From positions 256,024 through 320,023 of the forward strand of contig JBBKWF010000004.1 of assembly GCA_037968815.1 (NCBI GenBank): a stretch of DNA of 64,000 nucleotides, given 5' to 3'. Under the pieces are notes generated by a model that saw only the letters and a program-made list of their open reading frames with translations, made no database searches and was not told where the DNA came from. Made by a program: the position numbers and the translations under genes. The first letter of the stretch is position 1; each line of letters opens with the position of its first letter. The stretch is from Pseudopedobacter sp037968815. Lineage in GTDB: Bacteria > Bacteroidota > Bacteroidia > Sphingobacteriales > Sphingobacteriaceae. Of this stretch, positions 43,094-51,625 are shown piece by piece.

Positions 43094-43343
43094 TTAATTG
43101 TTGTTTAAGATCTGATAAAGAAACAGTTTCAAATTCTGATATAAGTTCGATATTCAAGCTTTGCTTATTGATTTCAGCTATTTCTTTCTTCAACTCTTTC
43201 GCAAGGTTTTTACGTTTAACTCCCTTTATGGCTTCTGCTATGGCTGTTTTAATGAAAGCAGTTTTTGATGTTTTACTTTCTTTAACTGAATCCTCTAATT
43301 CTTCATACAGCTCTTCATCTATTTTTAGTAATACACTTTTCAT
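43083..43343 (-). CDS. Ribbon-helix-helix type antitoxin for the adjacent MazF
   Basis: An 86-residue protein with an N-terminal ribbon-helix-helix (MKSVLLKIDEELYEELED, then TSKTAFIKTAIAEAI) and a charged tail that should wrap the toxin. The start at 43343 (MKSV) is chosen over an ATG nine bases upstream. The antitoxin-first order and the 11-base overlap with the toxin are typical of a self-regulated module. A promoter-like octamer lies 18 bases upstream. Confidence 0.85.
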   Translation of the reverse strand: MKSVLLKIDEELYEELEDSVKESKTSKTAFIKTAIAEAIKGVKRKNLAKELKKEIAEINKQSLNIELISEFETVSLSDLKQQLNED

Positions 43344-43361
43344 GATATACAATTATATATA

Positions 43362-43369
43362 CAAATATA
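43362..43369 (-). promoter_or_regulatory. Putative -7 element (TATATTTG on minus strand) for the toxin-antitoxin pair
   Basis: Matches TAnnTTTG, 18 bases before the antitoxin ATG. The surrounding alternating TA tract (ATATAT) could also hold the antitoxin operator. Confidence 0.45.
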
Positions 43370-43440
43370 TATCTTTAAATGCTTTATTAAAATGCTTTAT
43401 TGAATAATTATCTTTTTGTAGGATTTAAGTTAAAACAAAA

Positions 43441-43464
43441 ATGGCCTGTGAAAACACAAGCCAT
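43441..43464 (-). terminator. Terminator of pgi
   Basis: Ten-base arms ATGGCCTGTG and CACAAGCCAT (one mismatch) with a four-base loop, followed on the minus strand by a T-rich run, 26 bases beyond the pgi stop. Confidence 0.8.
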
Positions 43465-43490
43465 TCTAAACTATATAACCGGAAGATTTC

Positions 43491-45131
43491 TTATCTCCAC
43501 GCTTTGTACAGATTTATTAATCCGTTGGTTGAACTATCGTGAGAGTGTATGGCATCGCTGTCTTTTAATTCAGGTAAAATTTTGCCAGCTAATTGCTTAC
43601 CTAATTCTACTCCCCACTGGTCAAAACTGAAAACATTCCAAATAACCCCTTGTACATAAATTTTATGTTCGTACATGGCTAATAAAGAGCCTAATACTTT
43701 AGGCGTTATCTTTTTAACCATAATAGAGTTGGTTGGGCGGTTGCCTTCAAAGATTTTAAAAGGTGCAATCTTTTCTATTTCTTCTTGACTTTTTCCTTTC
43801 AATTCTGCTATTACTTCTTCTTCATTTTTACCGTTCATTAAAGCTTCGGTTTGTGCAAAAAAGTTTGATAAAAGCATATTGTGGTGTTCGCCAAGCGGAT
43901 TGTGAGATTGTGCCGGAGCAATAAAATCACAAGGGATTAACTTGGTGCCTTGGTGAATTAGTTGATAAAAAGCATGCTGACCGTTAGTTCCTGGCTCGCC
44001 CCAAATTACTGGGCCGGTTTGGTAGTTAACTTCGTTACCAGCTCTATCTACATGTTTACCATTGCTTTCCATGTCACCTTGCTGAAAGTATGCCGCAAAA
44101 CGATGCATATATTGATCGTAAGGTAAAATAGCTTGAGTTTCAGCCTCGAAAAAGTTATTGTACCAAATACCTAGCAAGGCTAAAATTACAGGGATGTTTT
44201 GGTCAAACTCGGCAGTTTCAAAATGGTTGTCCATTTCATGAGCGCCAGTTAGCAATTCTTCAAAGTTCTCGAAACCTATAGAAAGGGCAATTGGCATCCC
44301 AATAGCACTCCATAAAGAATAACGACCACCAACCCAATCCCAAAAACCGAACATGTTTTTAGTGTCAATTCCAAATTTGCCTACGCCATCAGCATTGGTA
44401 GAAAGTGCTGCAAAATGTTTAGCAACATCAGCTTCAGTAGCACCACTTTCTAAAAACCAGTTACGGGCGCTATGTCCGTTAGTCATGGTTTCTTGCGTAG
44501 TAAATGTTTTTGACGCGATTAAAAATAAAGTAGTTTCTGGGTCAACTTGCTTTAAAGTTTCAGCAATGTGCGTACCATCAACGTTAGAAACAAAATGTAG
44601 GTTTAAATGATTTTTATAAGCTTTAAGTGCTTCAGTTACCATTACTGGTCCTAAATCTGACCCACCAATACCAATATTTACCACATCTGTAATGGCTTTA
44701 CCAGTATACCCTTTCCAACTACCAGAAATAATTGCTTCAGAAAAACTTTTCATCTTCGCTAAAACCTCATTAACATCTGGCATTACATCTTTTCCGTCTA
44801 CCAAAACTGGTGTGTTTTTACGGTTACGTAAAGCAGTATGCAAAACAGCTCTGTTTTCAGTTTCGTTAATAACTTCACCATTAAACATAGACTTTATGGC
44901 ATTTTCTAAATCACACTCTTTTGCTAACTGCAACAATAAAGCAATCGTTTGATCGTCGATTCTGTTTTTAGAGTAGTCAACAAAAATATCGTTAAACTGT
45001 AGCGAGAACTTTTTAAAACGTTCTGGATCTTTAGCAAAAAGATCTTTCATGTGAATGTTTCCCATCTCAACCAAATGGTTCGAGAGGTATTCGTAAGCTT
45101 GTGTTTGTGTGAAGTTTATTTTAGAAAGCAT
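43491..45131 (-). CDS. pgi: Glucose-6-phosphate isomerase
   Basis: Interconverts glucose-6-phosphate and fructose-6-phosphate. The 546-residue enzyme has the SIS-fold signatures DVVNIGIGGSDLGPVMV, SKTFTTQETMTN, GGRYSLWSAIG with the catalytic glutamate segment nearby, and QGTKLIPCDFIAP. The C-terminal EHKIYVQG and QWGVELGKQLA motifs are standard. It is a single gene with its own terminator. Confidence 0.97.
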   Translation of the reverse strand: MLSKINFTQTQAYEYLSNHLVEMGNIHMKDLFAKDPERFKKFSLQFNDIFVDYSKNRIDDQTIALLLQLAKECDLENAIKSMFNGEVINETENRAVLHTALRNRKNTPVLVDGKDVMPDVNEVLAKMKSFSEAIISGSWKGYTGKAITDVVNIGIGGSDLGPVMVTEALKAYKNHLNLHFVSNVDGTHIAETLKQVDPETTLFLIASKTFTTQETMTNGHSARNWFLESGATEADVAKHFAALSTNADGVGKFGIDTKNMFGFWDWVGGRYSLWSAIGMPIALSIGFENFEELLTGAHEMDNHFETAEFDQNIPVILALLGIWYNNFFEAETQAILPYDQYMHRFAAYFQQGDMESNGKHVDRAGNEVNYQTGPVIWGEPGTNGQHAFYQLIHQGTKLIPCDFIAPAQSHNPLGEHHNMLLSNFFAQTEALMNGKNEEEVIAELKGKSQEEIEKIAPFKIFEGNRPTNSIMVKKITPKVLGSLLAMYEHKIYVQGVIWNVFSFDQWGVELGKQLAGKILPELKDSDAIHSHDSSTNGLINLYKAWR

Positions 45132-45333
45132 AGTTGGTTTATTTATTTCTGTAAATATAAAACTTTACTAAAATAAACAGATTTTAAAAGCAAAAGATTG
45201 CGATTTATTGAGAATTGTCTGCCTGATGTGGTTTTCTGAATCATTTTAGCATCGTTTTCTTATTACTAGAGCAATTATCTTCAGTTTTCTGTAGATAAAT
45301 GAGGAAACGCAATTATTGTGTGGTTTTATAATT

Positions 45334-45341
45334 TACATTTG
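45334..45341 (+). promoter_or_regulatory. Putative -7 element TACATTTG for sdaA
   Basis: Matches TAnnTTTG, 41 bases before the sdaA ATG. A TTG at 45316-45318 is upstream with a spacer of 15 bases, shorter than the usual one. Confidence 0.4.
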
Positions 45342-45382
45342 ATTGGAGGAGCTTTGCTGTCTTCCTTAAACTCTTATAATTA

Positions 45383-46798
45383 ATGCAATATTCTGTTTTT
45401 GATATTTTTAAAGTTGGTGTAGGGCCATCTAGTTCACACACCTTAGGTCCTTGGAGGGCTGCGCAAAGTTTTATTGAAACTTTAAATGAAGGAGTAGGCT
45501 TGAACTGCGTGACTGATATGAATGTTTACTTGTATCGTTCCCTGGCTAAAACTGGCATTGGTCACGGTACAGATATAGCCATCATGTTAGGCTTAACTGG
45601 CTACGATCCTGTTGAAATGGATGTAGATGATATTCCAAAGATCATTGAAAATATAAGAAAAATGCAGGTTTTAAACTTGGCATCAAAGCATCCAATTGAC
45701 TTTAATCCGCTTAAAAATATCGTTTTTAACAAAACAGAGTTTTTGCCCTTTCACCCCAACGGACTTACCTTTTGCGCTGTATTGGAGAATGGAGAATTGA
45801 TTAAAGAAACCTATTACTCAGTAGGCGGTGGTTTTATTCAAAAAGAAGGCGAACCCTTATCATTGAGTCAGGAATCAGCTTATAAACATACATTCGGCAA
45901 TGCAAAAGAGTTATTGAGACTTTGTATCGATACAAATAAAAGCATCAGCGATATTGCTTTGGAAAATGAATTATTAAATAAATCCGAAAGTGAGTTAAAT
46001 GCTGGGATTCTTAATATCTGGGAAGTAATGCTCGCTTGTATTTATAAAGGGTGCCATATTCACGGTATTTTACCAGGCGGGTTAAACGTAACTCGAAGGG
46101 CGGCGCCCATTAATAAAAAATTGTTAGCGAAACAATATTACTCGGATAGAGAAACTTGGCTCCATACTATTCCAAAGCAGGGTAGCGGTTTCAACTATAC
46201 CCTAACGTGGTTAAGTTGCTTTGCGCTTGCTGTAAATGAAGAAAATGCCTCATTTGGGAAGGTGGTTACTTCACCTACAAATGGTTCTGCGGGGGTAATT
46301 CCTGCTGTGATGCTTTATTATAAACTTTTTTGTGACGGAGATGATTCTCAATTAATCCGTTTCTTACTGAATGCGACACAAATAGGAAGTTTGTTTAAAA
46401 ATGGGGCAACTATCTCGGCAGCCATGGGCGGTTGTCAAGCAGAAATTGGCGTTAGCTCTGCAATGGCGGCATCGGCATTAACAGAGGTTTTAGGCGGTAC
46501 ACCGGCACAATGCTTAATGGCGGCGGAGATTGCAATGGAGCACCACTTAGGTTTAACCTGCGACCCCGTTAAGGGTTTAGTTCAAGTGCCTTGTATCGAA
46601 AGGAATACAATGGGCGCTATCAAAGCAATAACTGCGTCTCAGTTAGCACTAAACAGTGAGACAGATAAAGCCAAAGTTTCTTTAGATGACGTTGTTAAAA
46701 CAATGTGGGAAACAGCTTTAGATATGAACGAAAAATATAAAGAAACTTCTGAAGGTGGATTGGCAATTCATATACCCATCAATTTAACGGATTGTTGA
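45383..46798 (+). CDS. sdaA: L-serine ammonia-lyase, iron-sulfur dependent
   Basis: Deaminates L-serine to pyruvate. The 471-residue single-chain form has the beta-domain start VGPSSSHTLGP and the catalytic alpha domain with SPTNGSAGVIPAVML. The three cluster cysteines are visible in GGCQAEIG, LTCDPVKG and VPCIERN, so a [4Fe-4S] cluster is expected. It faces the ssb-mutY unit, sharing a short convergent gap with a hairpin. Confidence 0.95.
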   Translation: MQYSVFDIFKVGVGPSSSHTLGPWRAAQSFIETLNEGVGLNCVTDMNVYLYRSLAKTGIGHGTDIAIMLGLTGYDPVEMDVDDIPKIIENIRKMQVLNLASKHPIDFNPLKNIVFNKTEFLPFHPNGLTFCAVLENGELIKETYYSVGGGFIQKEGEPLSLSQESAYKHTFGNAKELLRLCIDTNKSISDIALENELLNKSESELNAGILNIWEVMLACIYKGCHIHGILPGGLNVTRRAAPINKKLLAKQYYSDRETWLHTIPKQGSGFNYTLTWLSCFALAVNEENASFGKVVTSPTNGSAGVIPAVMLYYKLFCDGDDSQLIRFLLNATQIGSLFKNGATISAAMGGCQAEIGVSSAMAASALTEVLGGTPAQCLMAAEIAMEHHLGLTCDPVKGLVQVPCIERNTMGAIKAITASQLALNSETDKAKVSLDDVVKTMWETALDMNEKYKETSEGGLAIHIPINLTDC

Positions 46799-46838
46799 TG
46801 CATTTAAAGTGTTAATAAAAGTTTTCCTGTTTGTTTTG

Positions 46839-46871
46839 AAAAGGAGTTGCCTTAAAAGGGCAACTCCTTTT
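46839..46871 (-). terminator. Terminator built into the 3' end of ssb
   Basis: Thirteen-base arms AAAAGGAGTTGCC and GGCAACTCCTTTT flank a loop of seven that contains the ssb stop codon. The last ssb codons (KELPF) form the upstream arm on the minus strand. It may also terminate the convergent sdaA. Confidence 0.85.
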
Positions 46872-47307
46872 CATCTTCATCTTTCTCAAAACCACCTGCT
46901 CCAGGGTTTTTAGGGTTGTTTAAGATTCCATCATTAGTATCAGTATTTGTAGAAGGAGTTTTGCCTTCTTCAAAGTCAGTTTTTCTACCTAAAAGGGTAA
47001 AGTTTTCTGCTACAATCTCTGTGCTGTATTTTTTATGACCTTCTTTATCTTCAAAAGAGCGAGTTCTTAATTTCCCTTCTATATAAACCAGTTTCCCTTT
47101 TTGTAAATATTTAGCAGCCACATCAGCAAGGCCTCTCCACATCACTATGTTGTGCCATTCAGTTTGTTCGATTCTTTTTCCGTCTTTACTATAAGACTCT
47201 GATGTCGCCAACGGAAAACTGGCTACAGAAACATTTCCGTCTAAATGTCTTACCTCTGGGTCTTTGCCCAAGTGACCTACTAAAATTACTTTGTTGACTC
47301 CTGACAT
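46852..47307 (-). CDS. ssb: Single-stranded DNA-binding protein
   Basis: A 151-residue SSB. The N-terminal OB fold has NKVILVGHLGKDPEVRHLDG, TEWHNIVMWRGLADVAAKYLQKG and LVYIEGKLRTRSFED. The linker is short and glycine/proline poor, and the protein ends EKELPF, the acidic tip that recruits repair partners. It lies 27 bases after mutY and is probably cotranscribed with it. Confidence 0.97.
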   Translation of the reverse strand: MSGVNKVILVGHLGKDPEVRHLDGNVSVASFPLATSESYSKDGKRIEQTEWHNIVMWRGLADVAAKYLQKGKLVYIEGKLRTRSFEDKEGHKKYSTEIVAENFTLLGRKTDFEEGKTPSTNTDTNDGILNNPKNPGAGGFEKDEDEKELPF

Positions 47308-47334
47308 ATTTTTGGCTATTAATTTTAATTCAAT

Positions 47335-48372
47335 TTATGATTTATTTTTCAGGAACTCAAAAATTAATTTAGGCATCCCATAATTTTTCAGTTCGTCAAA
47401 ATCAACCCACATCCAACCGTCTTGCATCAGTACTTCATCTGTTTTGACTTCAATTTCTATAAAGCGGGCAAATATCCTTTGATGGGTTAATATATGTTTA
47501 ATCTCGTCTGAGATACTTTTAAAAGGAGGCGTGTTTTTGAACCATTTTTGTGATTCAAGAGCTTCAGTCTCTGATGAATTTGTAAGTTCTATTCCTGGTA
47601 AGTCATACAGGCCCGCCCAAATGTCCGAATTGTCTCTTCGTTTTATAATTAGTTGATTGTTATGGTTAACAATAATGTAAAACCGAAAATGGCGCTCTCT
47701 AACTTTTACTTTTTTCAGTTTTACCGGAAGCTCATTTATTTGTTGGTGCTTATAAGCAAAGCAGGAAGTGATAAAAGGGCAGTTTTCACAATTTGGGTTT
47801 CTCGGTTTACACTGTAAAGCACCAAACTCTATCATGGCCTGGTTATGTTCGCCGGCATTGCTTTTATCTAATAGTTCATCTGCCAAAGCTTGAAACTGTT
47901 TTTTACCTTCCGTTGAGTTAATAGGTGTTGCAACTCCAAAATACCTTGCCAATAAACGATAAACATTCCCATCAACTACTGCTTTCGCTTCATTGTTAGA
48001 AAAAGACGCAATTGCGGCGGCGGTATATTCGCCAATTCCTGTAAGTGTAATCAAATCGGCGTAAGCTTTAGGGAAAACACCCTCAAATTCATCCATTACT
48101 TTTATGGCAGTTTTCAACATATTTCTCCCTCTTGAGTAATAACCCAATCCTTGCCACAATCGTAAAATTTCATCTTCACTCGCCTCCGAAAAATTTTTTA
48201 CCGTCGGAAAAGCTTCCAAAAACTTAAAAAAATAAGGCATTCCTTGCTCAACTCTTGTCTGTTGCAAAATAATTTCTGAGAGCCAGATCAAATAAGCATC
48301 TTTACTGTTGCGCCAAGGTAAATCTCTTTTATGCTTTATGTACCAGTATATTAGCTCTTGATTAAATGCCAT
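47335..48372 (-). CDS. mutY: A/G-specific adenine glycosylase
   Basis: Removes adenine mispaired with 8-oxoguanine. The 345-residue protein has the HhH-GPD domain (LPWRNSKDAYLIWLSEIILQ in part, LTGIGEYTAAAIASF, VVDGNVYRLLAR). The [4Fe-4S] site C-X6-C-X2-C-X5-C is seen as CKPRNPNCENCPFITSC. The C-terminal Nudix-like 8-oxoG recognition domain begins near residue 225. It shares a divergent region with the HU gene. Confidence 0.96.
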   Translation of the reverse strand: MAFNQELIYWYIKHKRDLPWRNSKDAYLIWLSEIILQQTRVEQGMPYFFKFLEAFPTVKNFSEASEDEILRLWQGLGYYSRGRNMLKTAIKVMDEFEGVFPKAYADLITLTGIGEYTAAAIASFSNNEAKAVVDGNVYRLLARYFGVATPINSTEGKKQFQALADELLDKSNAGEHNQAMIEFGALQCKPRNPNCENCPFITSCFAYKHQQINELPVKLKKVKVRERHFRFYIIVNHNNQLIIKRRDNSDIWAGLYDLPGIELTNSSETEALESQKWFKNTPPFKSISDEIKHILTHQRIFARFIEIEVKTDEVLMQDGWMWVDFDELKNYGMPKLIFEFLKNKS

Positions 48373-48482
48373 TTATTCAGTTTAATGTAAAAATTTGCTA
48401 GCGCAAAATGCTTAATTGTTGTGTAATAACATGTTGAAATTAAAAGTTTCAGTATTTATTTCCCAAATTCAACTAAAAGCAA

Positions 48483-48490
48483 TACTTTTG
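48483..48490 (+). promoter_or_regulatory. Putative -7 element TACTTTTG for the HU gene
   Basis: Matches TAnnTTTG in the 168-base gap between mutY and the HU gene, 50 bases before the ATG. Confidence 0.45.
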
Positions 48491-48540
48491 CAACCCCAAA
48501 TCTTTGCACAACATAATAATTTTAAAAGAAAATAGATCAA

Positions 48541-48840
48541 ATGACAAAGGCAGAAATTATAGCAGAAATTGCTAACAAAACCGGAATAGAGAAGGTAGAT
48601 GTACAAGAGACTGTTGAAGCGTTCTTTAAAGTAGTAAAAGGCGCAATGGTAGGTGGAGAAAATGTGTATGTAAGAGGTTTTGGTAGCTTTGTAGTTAAGA
48701 AAAGAGCTGAAAAAACTGCAAGAAACATCTCTAAAAATACTGCAATAATTATCCCAGAACATTTTGTGCCAAGCTTTAAGCCTGCTAAAGTGTTTGTTGA
48801 TAAAGTTAAAAATGGTAATAAAGCCGCTATAACCGCATAA
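48541..48840 (+). CDS. HU family DNA-binding protein
   Basis: A 99-residue histone-like protein that bends DNA. It starts MTKAEIIAEIANKTGIEK and has the arm and dimer motif VRGFGSFVVKKRAEKTARN (partial match of GRNP-type arms: here AEKTARNISKNT). The last residues are rich in Lys and Ala. The TPR membrane protein follows after four bases. Confidence 0.94.
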   Translation: MTKAEIIAEIANKTGIEKVDVQETVEAFFKVVKGAMVGGENVYVRGFGSFVVKKRAEKTARNISKNTAIIIPEHFVPSFKPAKVFVDKVKNGNKAAITA

Positions 48841-48844
48841 AGTT

Positions 48845-49702
48845 ATGATTAGAACTAAACAATACATTGTAATAGGATTGGTAGGAATACTAATGGTTGT
48901 ACTGTATAGTTTAGATATCAAAGGCTTAGTGAAGCAGGAAGGCGAAGAAGAAAATGCCGGAATGCAGTCAACTGCAACAGCAAGTGCAGAACAGACTACA
49001 GAGGTGGAAGCCGAGAGCGTAATTTCTGTTTCAAAACAGATGATTAGCTCAAATTTAACGGCTGCTATTGAAAAGCTTGAAAAGGAAGCAAAAGCTACCA
49101 GTGGAGATAAAAAAGTTGAACTTCAAAAACAGATTGCCATTAAATGGGATGATGTTAACCAGCCTGCCGCAGCTGCGTTTTTATATGAACAGGTAGCCCA
49201 AGCGCAACCGAACTATGAAAACTGGGTAGTTACAGGTGATAGGTTTACTGAGGGATACCAAAACTTTCGCGATACAACACTTACAAAAGGATTAGTAAAT
49301 AAAGCAATTAATGCCTATAATAAGGCTTTAGAGTTTAACTCCGAAAGTTTAGATGCTAAAACTGGTTTAGGTGTAGCGTATGTAAGTGGCACACAAAACC
49401 CAATGCAGGGAATTCAGCTTTTGTTAGGCGTTGTTAAGGAAGATCCTAAAAACGTGAAAGCTAATACGAACTTGGGTATGTTTTCTATGAAATCAGGCCA
49501 GTTCCAGAAAGCGGTGGATAGGTTTAAAACAGTTATAGATGTTAAGCCAACACCAGAAGCGTGGTTTTACTTAGGAACAAGTTATGAAAACTTAGGGCAG
49601 AAGCCTGAAGCGATTATTGCTTACCAAAAAAGTAAAGAGTTAGCTGCAGACCCAAGTTTATCAGAGTTTGTAGATCGTAAGATCAAAGAATTGAATAATT
49701 AA
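48845..49702 (+). CDS. TPR-repeat membrane-anchored protein
   Basis: A 285-residue protein with one N-terminal hydrophobic helix (YIVIGLVGILMVVLYSL, residues about 7-23), a low-complexity acidic linker to about 60, and then four to five tetratricopeptide repeats (for example KAINAYNKALEFNSESLDAKTGLG and the VDRFKTVIDVKPTPEAWFYLG unit in part). TPR arrays mediate protein contacts. It is cotranscribed with the HU gene; its partner is unknown. Confidence 0.85.
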   Translation: MIRTKQYIVIGLVGILMVVLYSLDIKGLVKQEGEEENAGMQSTATASAEQTTEVEAESVISVSKQMISSNLTAAIEKLEKEAKATSGDKKVELQKQIAIKWDDVNQPAAAAFLYEQVAQAQPNYENWVVTGDRFTEGYQNFRDTTLTKGLVNKAINAYNKALEFNSESLDAKTGLGVAYVSGTQNPMQGIQLLLGVVKEDPKNVKANTNLGMFSMKSGQFQKAVDRFKTVIDVKPTPEAWFYLGTSYENLGQKPEAIIAYQKSKELAADPSLSEFVDRKIKELNN

Positions 49703-49734
49703 AATAATTAAATAAAACATTAAATTTCAAAGTT

Positions 49735-49824
49735 ATGCCAAGCGGTAAAAAAAGAAAGAGACATAAAATGGCTACCCACAAACGTAAAAAACGTTTGAGA
49801 AAAAACAGACATAAGAAAAAATAG
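49735..49824 (+). CDS. 29-residue basic protein, COX24/AURKAIP1 (mS38-like) type
   Basis: A very small open frame, MPSGKKRKRHKMATHKRKKR then LRKNRHKKK, that is almost entirely Lys, Arg and His. The pattern KRxxHKMxxHKxxKRxRxxR matches the C-terminal signature of COX24/AURKAIP1, the mitochondrial small-subunit protein mS38. Bacteroidota commonly encode such a peptide, so it is probably ribosome-associated. It lies between the TPR gene and rng, which also act on ribosomes or rRNA. A strong terminator follows. Recognition is by pattern only. Confidence 0.8.
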   Translation: MPSGKKRKRHKMATHKRKKRLRKNRHKKK

Positions 49825-49847
49825 GTACATAAGCTTTTAGCTTTTAA

Positions 49848-49890
49848 CAAAATATTTACGCTTTATATACAGGCGTAAATATTTTGCTTT
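49848..49890 (+). terminator. Strong terminator after the HU-TPR-basic peptide unit
   Basis: Perfect 14-base arms CAAAATATTTACGC (49848-49861) and GCGTAAATATTTTG (49873-49886), loop of 11, then a short T run. Confidence 0.85.
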
Positions 49891-49956
49891 GTGTTTATTT
49901 TTCCTCTTGTTGATTAAAAGGTTGTTTAACGGCAATCTTTTCTAAAAAAGTAGCTG

Positions 49957-51507
49957 TTGGTAAAGGAGTTAATTATCAATTCGACCCCTAGTGGGGTTAC
50001 AATTGCATTACTGCAAGACAAGCAACTCGTAGAACTTAACAAAGAGCAAATTAACAACAGTTACGCTGTTGGCGATATTTATATGGGCAGAATTAAGAAA
50101 ATTATGCCCGGTTTAAATGCTGCGTTTGTTGATGTTGGTTATGAGAGAGATGCTTTTTTGCATTATTTAGACCTAGGACCGCAAGTACAATCTTTACTAA
50201 AACTTAACAAGCAAGTTAGAGGTAATTCTTATAAGGATCATTTATTAGATCACTTTAAGAAAGAAGCTGATATTGATAAGGGTGGGAAAATTTCTTCCAT
50301 CTTAACCAAAAATCAGTTGTTGCCTGTGCAAATTGCTAAGGAGCCAATTTCTACAAAAGGCCCCCGTTTAAGTTCAGATTTATCTATTGCGGGCAGATTT
50401 GTGGTATTAGTACCATTTTCTGATGTGATTTCAATCTCTAAAAAGATTAGAAGTAACACAGAAAGAACACGCTTAAAAAAGGTTGTTGAAGGTATAAAGC
50501 CTGCCAACTTTGGTGTAATCATTAGAACAGTTTCTGAACATAAAGGTGTTGCAGAAATACAAAAAGATTTACTAGACCTTATTTCGAAATGGGAAACTTT
50601 GATGAAAAAGTTACCTACTACAGATCCTTCTAAAAGAATTTTAGGGGAAATGGGTAGGGCATCCACCATTTTAAGAGATTTATTAAATGATGAGTTTTCA
50701 AACGTTTATGTTGATGACCCATCTATTTATGAAGAAGTGAAATCTTACGTTCACGAAATTTCTCCGGAATTGGAGAAGATTGTTAAATTTTACAAAGGTA
50801 AAGAACCAATTTTCGAACATTTCGGTATCGAAAAACAGATAAAAGGTTCTTTCGGTAAAACTGTTAATCTTGCAGGCGGTGCTTACTTAGTAGTGGAGCA
50901 TACCGAAGCATTACACGTAATTGATGTAAACAGTGGAAACCGTACAGCTAGTCCAGAAAACCAAGAAGAGAATGCCTTCATGGTAAACAAGGAAGCTGCA
51001 AAAGAAATTGCCCGTCAGCTTAGGTTGCGGGATATGGGCGGTATTGTAGTGGTCGATTTTATCGATATGCACAAAGCACCAAACCGTAAAGATCTTTTTG
51101 ATTATCTAAAATCAGAGATGCTTTTAGATAGAGCAAAACATACTATTTTGCCTCCAAGTAAGTTTGGATTGGTACAGATTACACGTCAACGGGTTCGTCC
51201 GGAGATGAATATCGTAACCAATGAAAAGTGCCCTAGTTGTGAAGGTACAGGTGAGATTAAAGCGAGTATAATGTTGCTTGACGATATTGTAGCCAACTTA
51301 GATTACGTATTAAACGAGCAAGCAGAAAAAGGAATTACTTTATGTGTACATCCTTACATTGATGCCTTCATTAAAAAAGGATTAATTTCCTTACAAATGA
51401 AGTGGTTTTTTAAATACAACCAGTGGATTAAAGTTAAATCGGTATCATCTTATCATTTAACAGAATTCCACTTTTTAAGTGCTAAAGAAGAAGAAATTAA
51501 ACTTTAA
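49957..51507 (+). CDS. rng: Ribonuclease E/G family endoribonuclease
   Basis: A 516-residue RNase G-type enzyme for rRNA and mRNA processing. The N-terminal S1 domain (YMGRIKKIMPGLNAAFVDVG) is followed by the RNase H-like and DNase I-like domains with VIDVNSGNRTA and GGIVVVDFIDMH, whose aspartates bind magnesium. The zinc-link motif is CPSCEGTGE near residue 427. The start is TTG; no ATG fits the conserved N-terminus. There is no long C-terminal scaffold, so it is G-type rather than E-type. Confidence 0.95.
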   Translation: MVKELIINSTPSGVTIALLQDKQLVELNKEQINNSYAVGDIYMGRIKKIMPGLNAAFVDVGYERDAFLHYLDLGPQVQSLLKLNKQVRGNSYKDHLLDHFKKEADIDKGGKISSILTKNQLLPVQIAKEPISTKGPRLSSDLSIAGRFVVLVPFSDVISISKKIRSNTERTRLKKVVEGIKPANFGVIIRTVSEHKGVAEIQKDLLDLISKWETLMKKLPTTDPSKRILGEMGRASTILRDLLNDEFSNVYVDDPSIYEEVKSYVHEISPELEKIVKFYKGKEPIFEHFGIEKQIKGSFGKTVNLAGGAYLVVEHTEALHVIDVNSGNRTASPENQEENAFMVNKEAAKEIARQLRLRDMGGIVVVDFIDMHKAPNRKDLFDYLKSEMLLDRAKHTILPPSKFGLVQITRQRVRPEMNIVTNEKCPSCEGTGEIKASIMLLDDIVANLDYVLNEQAEKGITLCVHPYIDAFIKKGLISLQMKWFFKYNQWIKVKSVSSYHLTEFHFLSAKEEEIKL

Positions 51508-51524
51508 TTTTTTACAAAATTTAG

Positions 51525-51555
51525 AAACCCGTAACGAAAGTTACGGGTTTTTTTT
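51525..51555 (+). terminator. Strong intrinsic terminator of rng
   Basis: Eleven-base perfect stem AAACCCGTAAC/GTTACGGGTTT with a GAAA tetraloop and a run of T residues, 18 bases after the stop. Confidence 0.95.
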
Positions 51556-51600
51556 GTGCTATATTTTTTTGAAAATAAATTAATCTGCAACATTTTATTT

Positions 51601-51608
51601 TATATTTG
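51601..51608 (+). promoter_or_regulatory. Putative -7 element TATATTTG for the ComEA-like gene
   Basis: Matches TAnnTTTG, 17 bases before the ATG at 51626 and after the rng terminator. A TTG at 51569-51571 is too far upstream for the usual spacing. Confidence 0.4.
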
Positions 51609-51625
51609 AATAAGCCTAGCTATCT

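Noticed and set aside
48469..48921. 150-codon frame antisense to the HU gene
   Set aside because: Covers HU and the start of the TPR gene; the hydrophobic, Cys-rich translation is a by-product of AT-rich antisense sequence.
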